A DNA stretch of 64,000 bases from Silurus meridionalis (lineage: Eukaryota; Chordata; Actinopteri; Siluriformes; Siluridae), in contig NC_060891.1 of the NCBI RefSeq assembly GCF_014805685.1, positions 2,934,001 through 2,998,000 of the forward strand. Reading direction: 5' to 3'. The notes under the pieces were generated by a model. It was given only the letters and a program-made list of their open reading frames with translations. It was not told the DNA's origin and ran no database searches. Each line of letters opens with the position of its first letter. Position 1 is the first letter of the stretch. The position numbers were made by a program, and so were the translations under genes. Shown here piece by piece: positions 23,003-33,450 of the stretch.

Positions 23003-23815
23003 GGGGCGATTGAAAGTAAACTGTCTGTAGTAAACTGACCTCATGAAAAAGTGAAGGATTTCATTAGAATGCAATGAAAGCACTAACCTTTTCAAATATT
23101 TAACACTCATAACATCTCCTACAAATTGACTCATGCAGACTGTTGTGTGTATTTCTTTTTTTTTTTTCCTTTTTTATTAAGGCCGTGGTGTACAGTTCAA
23201 AATCGAGAGTAAAAGTGCCTGAATATCCATGATAAATTGTAATCTATGTGCAGGGGAAAAAAGCACATCAATAACTCAATCAGTGAGTTATAGAACACCT
23301 TTTATTCGGACTAGACCTCCAAATCGAAATTTCAAAGGCCAAACCAGAAAGATGGATTAAACTCGGGCCTTGAATGTGTCCTCGCTGTCGGTGGCTCTGA
23401 TCGACCTTGGTGAAGAATTCCACCGAGTGCTAAAAGGCTCGGCTTCCTGCTGTTTTTTTTTTTTTTTTTTTTTGTGCTCGGTATGATGAGGAGCCCACAA
23501 AACAACTCAAAAAAGACCTCAATGCACACAGAGCAGTAAATGAGAATTACTCGCTCGGATGCTGAACTCATTTACATCGCTAAAAAAGAAAGTACCTTCA
23601 ATTAAATTACTTTTATTAATGTTAGAAAAAAAGAAACGACAATGCTTCATATGGAATGTTCTTGATCCTAAAGACTAGATTTAGACCTAAACTCAGTGTA
23701 CTGAATGTACTGTACAGGATGTACATATGCTTGGGGTTTCGTGCTTTAAATATCCATATCCCAATCGGATTGTGGTGTTTTGCTTCATTTATTTGATCAA
23801 ATATGTACTCTACTA
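23003..23815. other. Unique DNA with no recognised gene
   Basis: A 23-nt poly-T lies near 23452. Positions 23280-23570 are CpG-containing and complex but have no recognisable coding domain. Confidence 0.5.
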
Positions 23816-24000
23816 CATTTATGGTGTTTGGTAGACATCCTTATCCAGAGCGACTTATATCTATATCTATAGCTATATAAATCTGAGCAGCTGAGGGTTT
23901 AGGACCTTGCTCAAGATCCTAGGAATGGCTGTTTGGTAGGATTTAAACTCACAACCTTCTGATCAGAGGTCCAACATCTTGACCACCGAGCCTCCACTCC
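23816..24000 (-). mobile_element. tRNA-derived SINE, near full length
   Basis: On the minus strand a tRNA-like head is visible: TGGTCAAGATGTTGG as A-box region and GGTTGTGAGTTTAAATCC as B box. The body has TTGAGCAAGGTCCTAAACCC and the tail AAGTCGCTCTGGATAAGGAT, then GTCTACCAAACACC. A short ATAGATATAGAT run lies inside. It is an old copy with many substitutions. Confidence 0.85.
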
Positions 24001-24467
24001 CAGTACCATCATGTCTCCAAAAGAAACACCAGGGAATGGCGTTATTTCCAAAATATAAAAAATAACCTAATTGAAACTAGTGAGGATCCACTGAGAGCCT
24101 GGCCGGGCCCTTACTAGCTACATTTGTTGCATCCCATGAGATTGAGGTTTGGGATGGACAACTCTGATATAAATTGGTTGCCCTGGGAATCTTTCTGGAA
24201 TGTTTTTTTGTTGTTCACAAGGTAGGACATTTGTTCAAAAGGTTATAGTCTTTTTTTTAAATAATGTATTTTGTTTAATAAATACATGTAAAACTGGCCT
24301 GGATCCAATATGTGAGGTTTCTTCTAGCAGACTTTGGAAGAATTTCCTGTCCTCAGACCTTTTTAGGCAAGAAGTCAGAAGAGAAGACCTCTGTTTTTTA
24401 GCCAGAAGAATGGTTATAATAATAGCGAAGGAGGATTTCATCTGGACTGGAATCTACTGATTACACA
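24001..24467. other. Unique DNA
   Basis: No recognised repeat or gene. The overlapping frames at 24200-24460 lack domains. Confidence 0.5.
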
Positions 24468-24694
24468 TAGACAAAAATTTGTGGACACCTTAACATAAGA
24501 TTGTTATGTGCTTTTTGAATTCACATTTAATCCCCATTGAGTGTTATTCCACCAGATTCTGGAGTGTGCTTGTGGAAATTTGTTATCATTCATCTACAAG
24601 GGTGTTATTAAAGTCAGTTTTGGATGTAGATGATGCGAGGAGTCCTGGGGTGCAGTCAGTGTTCACATTTATCCCAAATGTAAATCACAAGTAA
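24468..24694 (-). mobile_element. LPRRVE-type Tc1 MITE, one end only
   Basis: Begins TAGACAAAAATTTGTGGACA, then CCACCAGATTCTGGAGTGTG, CAAGGGTGTTATTAAAGTC and CCTGGGGTGCAGTCAGTGTT. It is lost after ATCCCAAATGT, so only the C-terminal coding half remains. Confidence 0.8.
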
Positions 24695-24911
24695 CTGAAT
24701 CAAATAAGATTGAATTAAATCGAATTAGATGCTCAATGAGTGGAGTTCATATAAGTATTATGGTCAGGTATCTATAAAAGATTTGGCCATATAATGTACA
24801 ACTTTTGAACAAATATAAATGACCAAGTATGCACTGCAAATAAAGGAGGGGAAAAAAGTTAGCATGAATGAGGTTCGGCTAGTATTCTAAGTAATGCTAA
24901 ACAAAAGTTTG

Positions 24912-24916
<5 letters not shown>

Positions 24917-24971
<55 letters not shown>
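24917..24971. repeat. (CA)n microsatellite
   Basis: About 25 CA units. Confidence 0.92.
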
Positions 24972-24974
<3 letters not shown>

Positions 24975-25756
24975 CTCGTAAAATATTTGGGATGTTAGAC
25001 AAACTGTGTATGTTCGATTTATGGGCATTTAGCTAACATGCAAGTAACAATTTAGTACCGTTATATCCTGAGCAGCCTCTGCCCAGATTTAAATGCTCTC
25101 TGATGTTAATAGCATGGCCGATTAATGAAGAATGAATGCGAAAATCCTGACTGATTGATGATTTCTGATGTTTCTGAACAATCGGAAACCATAAGTGGCA
25201 TCCCACTTAGCGATCCGCGCCAAATGAGTTGCAGAAAAAGCCTGTGGAAAAACCCGATTCTCAATAACAACCGTAATGAGTATCATACTTTATCAACAAA
25301 ACACATTATTACTGTAATTCCAATGTGCATGTCAATATCTTTGTGAGATTTCCACCTTGTTCGTTATTTATGGTGAGTAGAGCAGCATGTGAGAAGCAGA
25401 ACCTGGTTGCGCAGTGATGAAAGGTCAGAGAGCCCGGTTGGTGCGAGGTGATAAATGGTTTTACAGCAGGTTGACTGGGGAATGAGTGGAATCCCTTTTT
25501 TTCAAAAAGCATTTTCGCTCCGCCGCACGGTTGCGGTATGTGTCAGGAACTTCTTCGCTTCTCTTTTTACAGCTTTGTTGTTTAACAGCCGTTTTAAAGC
25601 TTGTGTCATTTTTACAGCCTTACAGCCGTGCTCTACTTCAGCGTGCTCTTTATGTCTACTATCTCAGGTTTCTTTTGGGAATTATTTTGGAAACCTTCTA
25701 TTTTTTTCAGAATTTCTTAGAGACCTGCCGCTGCGAATACGGCTAGCGACCGGATA

Positions 25757-25773
25757 TGACGTCACGCCCCAAT
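25757..25773. promoter_or_regulatory. CRE palindrome next to CCAAT box
   Basis: A perfect TGACGTCA (25757-25764) is followed by CGCCC and CCAAT (25769-25773). These are the consensus CREB/ATF and NF-Y sites. No TATA box or exon is recognised downstream, so promoter function is only a possibility. Confidence 0.3.
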
Positions 25774-25964
25774 GGCGAAACATAAAACCGGTTCGCAACG
25801 CAACTTTCCTTTAAAGCTATATTATATTAAATAGGATGGTTTATAGGGCTATAATAAGTGCTTCTGAATATGGGAACCCGCCAAAATGGCATCCGCGTGC
25901 ATACGAACAGATGTCTTTGGAATGAAAAGTGTAGTGTGACCACCACCTTTATGGTCTAAGGTTC

Positions 25965-26160
25965 AATCTCAAGCTTGGGTGGACTGGCCAATTTGCCACT
26001 AGGTGTGAATGAGTGTGAATTTGTGAGGTCCTGCAACCGACCGCTGGCCTGTCCATCGTTCATTCCAAGCTTGCAGCTGATGTTTCTTTGGATCCTTTTT
26101 TGAATCCTCATCAGGTTTTGAAAAGGATGAAGTAAATAATAAACATGAATTGATGAATGA
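25965..26160 (+). mobile_element. SINE 3' body and tail
   Basis: Contains AATTTGCCACTAGGTGTGAA, TGAGTGTGAATTTGTGAGGT and CCTGTCCATCGTTCATTCC, then a TGATGAATGAATC tail. It matches the teleost SINE body (CCTAGGTGTGAATGAGTGTG ... GGACTGGCGTCCCATCC). The tRNA-related head is not recognisable. Confidence 0.7.
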
Positions 26161-26204
26161 ATCATTTCTGACTATTTTTAAACTACAAGGAAATCACAAG
26201 AAGC

Positions 26205-26811
26205 TCATATATACTCTATATGGACTAAAGATACTTATGTGCTTTTTAAAAAATCTCCACTCTTCTGGGAAGATGTTGCACTAGATTTTGGAGTGGGCTT
26301 GTGGAGATTTGTGCTCATTCAACGGTCAGATACTGATGTAGGTGAGGTGAGGCGCCATGGCTTGCTCATCAGGGATAAATGCGCACCATTCACCTTGACT
26401 GTTGATTTCTGTAAAGCTGCTTTGAGACAAAGTCTGTTGTGAAAAAAGCACTATGGAAATAAACTTGACTTGACTTGATTTGACTTGACTTGACTTGACT
26501 TGAGGTGAGGAGGTCTGGGGTGTACTCAGTGTTCACATTCATCCCAAAGGTGTTTAATCGGGTTTAAGCTCTACAGCAGGTCAGATCTTTGACTCCAACC
26601 AATGTAGAGCATATCTTCAAAGAGCTGGCTTTGTGCACATTAGCGTGCTGGAACAGGTTTGGGGTCTCTAAGTTCAGTTATAGGGAAAATGTCATGCTCT
26701 CACGTCCATAGACATCCTATACAATCGTGTACCACCAACAATGTGGTCAAAGTTTGGAGAAGAACCATATGTGGTTCTAAAAAACAGGTGTCCCAATACT
26801 TTTGTACAGTA
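26205..26811 (-). mobile_element. LPRRVE-type Tc1 MITE split by another repeat
   Basis: Left part (26205-26360) has CTCTATATGGACTAAAGATA, TTCTGGGAAGATGTTGCACT and TGATGTAGGTGAGGTGAGG. Right part (26506-26811) has CAGTGTTCACATTCATCCC, GCGTGCTGGAACAGGTTTGG and the far end AACAGGTGTCCCAATACTTT then TGTACAGTATA. The 145 bp between them is an inserted TGTAAAGCTGCTTTGAGACA-type repeat. GAGGTGAGG flanks both sides of it. Confidence 0.88.
26361..26505 (+). mobile_element. TGTAAAGCTGCTTTGAGACA-type repeat, nested, with TTGAC tail
   Basis: Reads TGCTCATCAGGGATAAATGC, then CTGTAAAGCTGCTTTGAGAC, AAGCACTATGGAAATAAAC and a (TTGAC)n tail at about 26463-26503. The simple-repeat tail and lack of inverted ends suggest a retroposed element, probably a LINE 3' end or SINE. 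Related copies lie at 26880-27090, 51598-51810 and 60258-60375. Confidence 0.8.
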
Positions 26812-26829
26812 TAATCCAATGCACATTAA

Positions 26830-26876
26830 GTATTATTATTATTATTATTATTATTACTATTACTATTATTATTATT
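26830..26876. repeat. (TTA)n microsatellite
   Basis: About 15 ATT/ACT units, abutting the antisense repeat that follows, so it may be that repeat's tail. Confidence 0.88.
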
Positions 26877-26879
26877 GCA

Positions 26880-27090
26880 TTTTCACTAATAATGGACATT
26901 GTCTCAAAGCAGCTTTACAGACATGAAGCCTATAACTTTCTTCCTCATAATTGTAAGTTTATTCCTAATACCTGAGCCAGTGGTGACTATGGCAAAGAAA
27001 AACTCCCTGTGCTGCCATGAGAACGAAATCTTGAGAGGAACCAGACTCGAAAAGGAAACTCATCCTCATCCTTAACACCCAATTTCCATT
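26880..27090 (-). mobile_element. TGTAAAGCTGCTTTGAGACA-type repeat, reverse orientation
   Basis: Reads GGACATTGTCTCAAAGCAGC, TTTACAGACATGAAGCC, CCTGAGCCAGTGGTGACTAT, AAAAACTCCCTGTGCTGCCA and TTGAGAGGAACCAGACTCGA. This is a common teleost dispersed repeat body. It is nearly complete relative to the other copies here. Confidence 0.8.
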
Positions 27091-28114
27091 CATTACAGTT
27101 TCATTATTGTTGAGGTGCTTTTCAGGGAAATTCATTCACAAAATTCTTGGGTTGCTCAGATGTATGGAAAAGTATGGAATATTTTTTACTATGAGATTTT
27201 GTGCATCAGATTATTATTATTATTATTATCATTAAATACAAATAGAGGGCAAATAAATGGCATAAATATAGTAAAATCTGCAAAAAATGTAAATAAATAA
27301 TATTTTTATAAATAATGTATTTGGGCAATTTGGTTTTAAACCAAACCATCATGTAACGTTTAATATCAGTTATCAGTCATTTGTACTCAAAATAGCTGAC
27401 GGTTATAATGAAGGTCATTTTGGATTTATTTGAGTGCCACCTGATTGTCCTCCTTGGTTCGAAGACATTGCTAAAAACACACGTTATCTGCTTTCAAAAC
27501 CCGAAGTCCGTTCTATTCTAAGAATAAGACCAGCATCACACGGATCGAAACTGAAAATTGCCTGCATGACTTTTATTACTCTGGCCTTTTGAGTAAGGTG
27601 AGCGAGCGCATGCCGATATTGCTTGAGTTGCTTTCAGATTTGACATTGGAAGCCTCTCCCGTTTTCATCCCTATACTTCAGAGCAGCCTCGGTCATCCTT
27701 GGATATATGAGAAGAACACCAAATAGCTGTTTTTTTGTTCCTTTTCTCTTCTTTTCTTCTCTTTTCTAGGGTCCTTTTATAGAAATTACCCCCATATATT
27801 GCATCCGTCTTGACGGCCCGACATACAGAATTATTCGAGTCATATCTGAGCCGGTCTTCGAGAAATTTCATTTTCTTTTCACAAAATTGAGGAGGAAAGT
27901 CGGCTCGAGTAATGTGATATATTTTTCACAAAAAAAAAAGAAATGTGAAAAAACCTCCACTGTACAGATCTATTTTCGAAGTCTTACTCATAAAAGCCTG
28001 GGCTTGGAAGATCTTTTTTTTTTTTTTACTGTTTCCAAGCTGTATGGAAAGAATATTTTCTAAATCTATATTTAACATTTATTTAACATGTATTCTTTAA
28101 TGATCATATTTGAT

Positions 28115-28115
<1 letters not shown>
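27091..28115. other. Unique DNA with no recognised gene
   Basis: A short (ATT)n run lies at about 27210-27229 and a poly-T near 28014. The 27420-27900 block is CpG-containing but has no recognised domain. Confidence 0.5.

Positions 28116-28191
<76 letters not shown>
28116..28191. repeat. (AGAT)n microsatellite
   Basis: About 19 uninterrupted AGAT units. Confidence 0.95.
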
Positions 28192-28854
28192 ATATATCTT
28201 TGAATTATATTGGAGCATTTCGTTAGAGTTAAAGCCTGACAGGTGATGGACATCATGCAGTTCAAATAAACCCGAGCCTAAATCTCAGATCTCTACAGAA
28301 TCTCGTTCCTTCATTCCTTGAGCTCAGAGGGGCATCTGCTCTCTCTCGGCTCGCAGTGCTCCATCTAGTCCTCGACTTCCTCCATAATGCATGCTTTCTC
28401 AGCCTTTTTAGAAAAGCCCTGTGTCTCACTATCCAAATAATTTTTGCTCTTTCTCTCTCATGATTTTGAATTATATGTGTGTGGATTCACGCGTGTCCAT
28501 ATGCACATGAGAGCACCAAAGTGAGAGAAGACGTGAAAGACAAGTGTGAAAGGACGATCCAAAAGGGGCGGGATGTGCCAGTGAGCAACATGGTATCAAG
28601 GGACGATGTCAAAAGCTGAAGCAGAGATGTAGCAAACGTGTAGCGGTACATTTCCCCCCACGGTTACGCTTCAGTGTGTTAGCTTTCCAGCAGCATGCCA
28701 AGCCGGTGGAAAGGTTCAGACACTGGTGTCGAATCGCATTTCTCCAAGCAACAAGCACTCGTAAGCTTTGATGAAGATATAAAGTCTCTCACCTGCGCTA
28801 TCCGGTACATGTCAAGGCCTTAAAATCACTCTTCACACATATCAGAGTATTTAT
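28192..28854. other. Unique DNA
   Basis: Complex, CpG-containing sequence at 28290-28830 without a recognised exon or repeat. Confidence 0.5.
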
Positions 28855-29770
28855 TAAGGGTGTAACAGTACACAAAATTCACAGTTGGGTACGTAGTTAA
28901 GGCAAATTTCAGTTCACTTAGGTGGAAAAAATGCAAAACATAAAATTGCTTTTCATTTTTTATTAACATCAGTTATTCTTATTAAAAACAGTGAACATCA
29001 ACCGTTTACATTTTTTTAAAACTATTTTAAATCAAATGCCTGCTTGGATTAAATAAAAAATAACATGTCAAAATAAAATCAAATAAATCAAATTAATACT
29101 ATAAATTTTTTATTGTATTAAATTATTTGAGTAATCTATAAATTTAGCACAAACTAAAGTGAATAAATTAACTTTAATAGATTTATATATATATTTAATA
29201 TAATGTAGTTGTGTATATAAGTGTGTGTATGTTTTATATTTAATTTTCTAAAGATATGTTCTGGTTGGCTGTTCAACTTAATTCAGCATACCTTAACAAA
29301 TGTATTCATAAGAAATAAAAAAAATTATTCATGCAATTTATTTAATCATGAATTACTATCATTCATTCACTCGGCCGATATGCAAAATTGTCAGAAATTT
29401 CACCTTTTAAGATAAATTCTTAAAGCTGTACATAAAACGCAAGAGAATCAATATCTCTAAACTGTCGTAAAAACGTTGGCAATGATGGGAAGTGGCGGGG
29501 ATTTCACGCATGCCCGGTACAAATCGTGTTTCTGGTATGGATCGTCTCTAGGTTACGGACATAACCCTAGTTCCCCGAGGGAACGACACTGTGCTCAAAG
29601 TGAGACGAAGAAACCAAACAAACTTGCGGTCTGAGGGTTAACATTTTCGTCAGGGATGTAAACTTTGTCCCACATGTAAAACAACGATTGAATTTGGCAC
29701 ACGTGTGCACCGTATTGAAAGTCTTGTACCAAAACGGTTGGGTACAAATATGTGTAATGTTACACCCCTA
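28855..29770. mobile_element. Probable hAT-type non-autonomous element, about 0.9 kb
   Basis: The left end reads TAAGGGTGTAACAGTACACA and the right end is the complement of TAGGGGTGTAACATTACACA. Nearby, CACAGTTGGGTACG on the left corresponds to TGTACCCAACCG read inward from the right. Candidate 8-bp flanks (GTATTTAT and ATATTCAA) match only 5 of 8, so the target duplication is weak. The interior is AT-rich and noncoding, except for a segment near 29549-29590 (CTAGGTTACGGACATAACCC, then TTCCCCGAGGGAAC) that resembles a different teleost repeat and may be nested. Confidence 0.65.
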
Positions 29771-30499
29771 ATATTCAATCATTAATGTATTAAAATAATT
29801 AATACATTCATTAATAATTCATTTGTTTTGATTTTAGCCTGATCAGACTGCACATGCACAATCCCAGAGACTGGTTTTACTTTTGAACCATCTAGCACCC
29901 TGATATTTTGTAACCTTAGCACATCCCCTTGTCAAATAGCATTTCCTGATATTGAACGTCACTGTAACACCAGGCCAAGCCAGCCAGTAAAGGTCACTGT
30001 CCCTCAGAGCTGTAACTCGACCTCTGCCAATCATTTCGTGTTTCATTTCCACACATTTCTCAACACATAAAACACCTCGAGCAGTTCTCTCATGGTGAAG
30101 TTTTACCAAACAATGCGGCCGTGTAATCGTCCATGAGCTGTTTGACCCCTCTTGCCTGATCCCTTGTTTGTTCTTCGAGATTGTCCTTTCGCCTGAATAA
30201 ACCATGAGTTCACTGCGTCTGCTTGGATTTTGGATTAAAGTGACGCTTGTATTACCACCGAGCTGTGATTTTGTCCGACGTCCAAGTTTTGCCGCAATTC
30301 TTTTTATGGACAGGGTGAAAAGGGAGCCTTTATTTTCCCATTACACTGGGATACTCGTAAAGACGGGGTCAGCCATGATACAGCGGACATTAAGGGGCTT
30401 GTTCAAAAGCTCAACAGTGGAGCTTTTTGATGCTTTGGCTTGAACCTCTGACCTTCTGAATAGAAACCCAGAGCCTTTGAGCACTGATCCATCGTATCA
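29771..30499. other. Unique DNA with no recognised gene
   Basis: A 120-codon minus frame (29843-30205) and a 79-codon plus frame (30204-30443) have no recognisable domains or splice context. Confidence 0.5.
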
Positions 30500-30790
30500 G
30501 TACATATGGAAGAAGTGGCGCTTTTTGAGCATCTCGATTCAGACTTAGATCCTCTTTGCCATCAATAATAAGCTCCAATCTTCTTTTTTGATGGATTTTG
30601 TACTAGATCGTGGGTGTGTGGATTTGTCCTCATCTCTAGAAGCATCAATAAACTCAGCTTCTGAGGTTGAGGAGGTGTAGAGGTCTGAGGTTCAGGCAAC
30701 CAAAAAGCATTCATAGAGTTCTGCTCAGGACACTTGAGTTCATCCAGTCCAACCATAGAAAAAATGCATGTCTTTATGGACCTCACTTTG
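30500..30790 (-). mobile_element. Very degenerate LPRRVE-type Tc1 MITE
   Basis: Order-preserving matches to other copies: CAATAATAAGCTCCAATCTT, GATGGATTTTGTACTAGATC, GTGGATTTGTCCTCATC, TGAGGAGGTGTAGAGGTCTG and GTCTTTATGGACCTCACTTT. Divergence is high and the ends are not recognisable. Confidence 0.5.
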
Positions 30791-30942
30791 TATACACACA
30801 CAGATACAGTAGAAAGTGCCAAACACAAACACTTTATTTCCAAAATTCCAACTTTCCAAAATTTCCAAAAACGTCTCAGACGACCAAATCGTGCCTATAA
30901 TTGAGAAATTAGTGGTAAATTCTGTTCTGTTTAAACTAAAAT

Positions 30943-31343
30943 TATACTGGGACACCTGAATTTTCCAGCCATGTTTGGTTCTTTTGCAAACTGGTGTCCA
31001 CAAAGTTGGAAGCACAAACAATTTTCTCTTTACTTGAACTAGGAGGCCTTGTGCACAAAGCCTTTCTCATGAAGCTCCATGAAGCTCCATGAAGCTTTAC
31101 ATGGGTTGGAGAGGAAGATCTGGAGTGGCTTGCTAGCCTTTGGGATAAACTAAAATGCTAAAATGCTCACCCTACATTAGTACATGTTCCCTTCATTATC
31201 CTTGTGGCTGATTGAGCACAAAAACACTTCAAAATCTAGTGGAACATCTTCCACAGAAGATTGGGAGATTGTTATGGACTAATGTGGAATGGGATGTTCA
31301 AAAAGTACATGTCAATTTTATGGTCAGATGTCCATGTAAAAGT
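30943..31343 (+). mobile_element. LPRRVE-type Tc1 MITE, both ends present
   Basis: Starts TATACTGGGACACCTGAATT, TTCCAGCCATGTTTGGTTC and ends ATGGTCAGATGTCCATGTAA. A GAAGCTCCAT unit is repeated three times near 31070-31092. The FQHDN block is deleted (the text jumps from ACTAGGAGGCC to TTGTGCACAAAGCC), so coding capacity is gone. Confidence 0.8.
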
Positions 31344-32092
31344 AAATAACAAATTAAAACAAAACAAAACAAATTAAAAAATCCACACCCTGAAAATGTG
31401 AACAAAATGAGGAAAATCATGTGACATGACACGATGGACCAGTGTTTTTTGGAAAACATAGTCCATTTTCAAAATGTTCTATGAACAAATGTTTTTAAGC
31501 CAAATAGTTAAATTCATTCTAGTTATGAAATATGATGGGATCTAGACACTTGTCAGATGTTAGTTTAATCAAATATGCTTCTAAATTTCATTTAAGTGTT
31601 AGGAAGACCTCCTGTAAACACTCCAGTAATATTGAGTAAAAAAACCTGGACACACAAAAATATTTGAACACTTTCAGCACTTAAAGTAGACACAGTTTCA
31701 GCCAATCTCATGTTAATCTTGAGTACCTATAGAGTAGTATCGCATCTTTCTTATCTCCGAAAATTTTTTAGTTTTATCAGAATTATAAAAGAAAGATACA
31801 GCTTTTACGCTTCTCTCTAAAAACAGCCGAGCTTGAGGAGGCGTGCCATGGGCGGAGCTAAAGGAATAACGGGAACAAACACACACATTTGCGAAACTCC
31901 CAAAACTCACTTTTTTGGAGACATTCTGCTCAAGCAAGAATGCTGATGGCTTCCGGTACCCAAAGAAAGCATGGTGACGGGTGCGCTCTTGGTCTGGTCG
32001 TCTAACGGGAGAGGTGCCCATACAAGGAATTCCATCCAGCCATACTCTTACTATACCATACTCATACTAAAATAAGAAGTGTATTTGGCACA

Positions 32093-32094
<2 letters not shown>
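31344..32094. other. Mostly unique DNA, possible old repeat at 31730-31900
   Basis: Positions 31730-31900 (CTTATCTCCGAAAATTTTTT, AAAACAGCCGAGCTTGAGGA, GGGCGGAGCTAAAGGAATAA) resemble a dispersed teleost noncoding repeat, recalled and not checked. Nothing else is recognised. Confidence 0.4.

Positions 32095-32144
<50 letters not shown>
32095..32144. repeat. (TA)n microsatellite
   Basis: About 24 TA units, followed by CTGCCCCCTGTGGG. Confidence 0.92.
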
Positions 32145-32145
<1 letters not shown>

Positions 32146-33411
32146 TGCCCCCTGTGGGTTAAAGAAGTGCACCATGTGTGCATGTGACCTCTCCACATCT
32201 GGGTCGCTTACAGTGAGAAACCCTTTGTGTATTCTTAGCGTGTGTAAGATAATAAAATACGACGCGCTACACTACCTGGAACGGCGAGAGCATACATAGC
32301 ATCCTGTCGTTAATAAAACATTGTTTAGTTCCGCTCCTGCGCCGATTGTTTAATGAGCTTGTGTGCCACTTATTGTGTGTACCCACCTCACATTTTTGAA
32401 CCTTCGATGCTTGATATATATTCTTTTTTTTTTTCGGTCGCCTCATTAAAATGAACTTCATTAAACGCGGGATGCATTGACAGGCTGCGAGACGAGGTTG
32501 GCAACAATTAATTGGACATCACCGGCGAGTCTGCCGACCGGACTGAATTATATTGGTTGTTTAGCAGGGCGGTGTTTAATTATGCATTTGTTAACAGCTC
32601 ACTTGTTTTCTCACCCGTGTGTAAATTCGTCCACTCTGGCTCCGACTCAGAACTCTGTATTTTAATATCGAGGCATTCGGTGGGAACATGGAAAGAAAAC
32701 AACAGAGGAGAAAAAAACAAAAGATGACATAAAAAAATCCCCTAGTTGCAATAGGTTTCCTGGAGGTGTCATAACGGAATCGCGGAGCTCTGCTACGGGT
32801 GAGAACACACTCCACGGAGCGGTCTAGTCTGCACCGAAAGCAACAGACAGTCAAATTTGCTCTAGGGTTATAAACACCAGCCAGGTGTCATGAGCTGTAT
32901 GCAAAAAGAAAAAAGAATATTTAAAATGTGAGCCAAACTTCCTGGAAAAGGAGGCTTTTTGCGTATGTTTTCATCTCAGCCGGTTCCCCCGTCATAATTC
33001 GTGCATTTCTGAGATGCTTTTCTGCTCAACACGGGTCCGCAGAGTGGTTTAGTTTAGCTTTTATAGCCTTCTGTCACCTCTTAAACCTTTTTTTAAGCCC
33101 CACCTGTCCTCCATCAACCAAAAATACCAAGGAAATACTTATTAACAGACAAATTTTTTAAAATATCAAGTTCTAAATTCAATCGAAATAGTGTCAAGAT
33201 AAACCAGAATAACGATGAACAAGTCAAAAAGGAAAAGAACACCGTTTCCGATCTTGCTTTATAGTATAGTATAGTAAACTGTTATTTTCACACAGAGGTT
33301 CCACTTTTTCCTTGCTAACTGATGTTTTAATTGACTTGCATTAATGAGGTAATTGTTTGTTTGTAAATCCTGCATTTTATTGCGCCACACCTGTCATATC
33401 TTTATTCCCCA
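32145..33411. other. Unique DNA, CpG-containing at 32440-32650
   Basis: No recognised gene. The 32440-32650 block has complex sequence with TAATTAATTG-like and TTAATTATGCATTTG words and no coding pattern, so it is a candidate conserved noncoding element. Confidence 0.5.
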
Positions 33412-33450
33412 CAAAAGGGGCGTGGCCCACACTTTGAGAACCGTTGCTGT
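33412..33450. mobile_element. hAT-like end fragment
   Basis: GGGGCGTGGCCCACACTTTG then AGAACCGTTG is the complement of CA(G/A)CGGTTCTCAAA-type hAT ends known from fish. Only one end is present. Confidence 0.4.

Larger units (their letters stand above)
24695..25964. other. Unique DNA around a (CA)n array
   Basis: No exon recognised. The 119-codon plus frame at 25455-25814 has no recognisable domain. CpG content rises at about 25500-25800. Confidence 0.5.
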
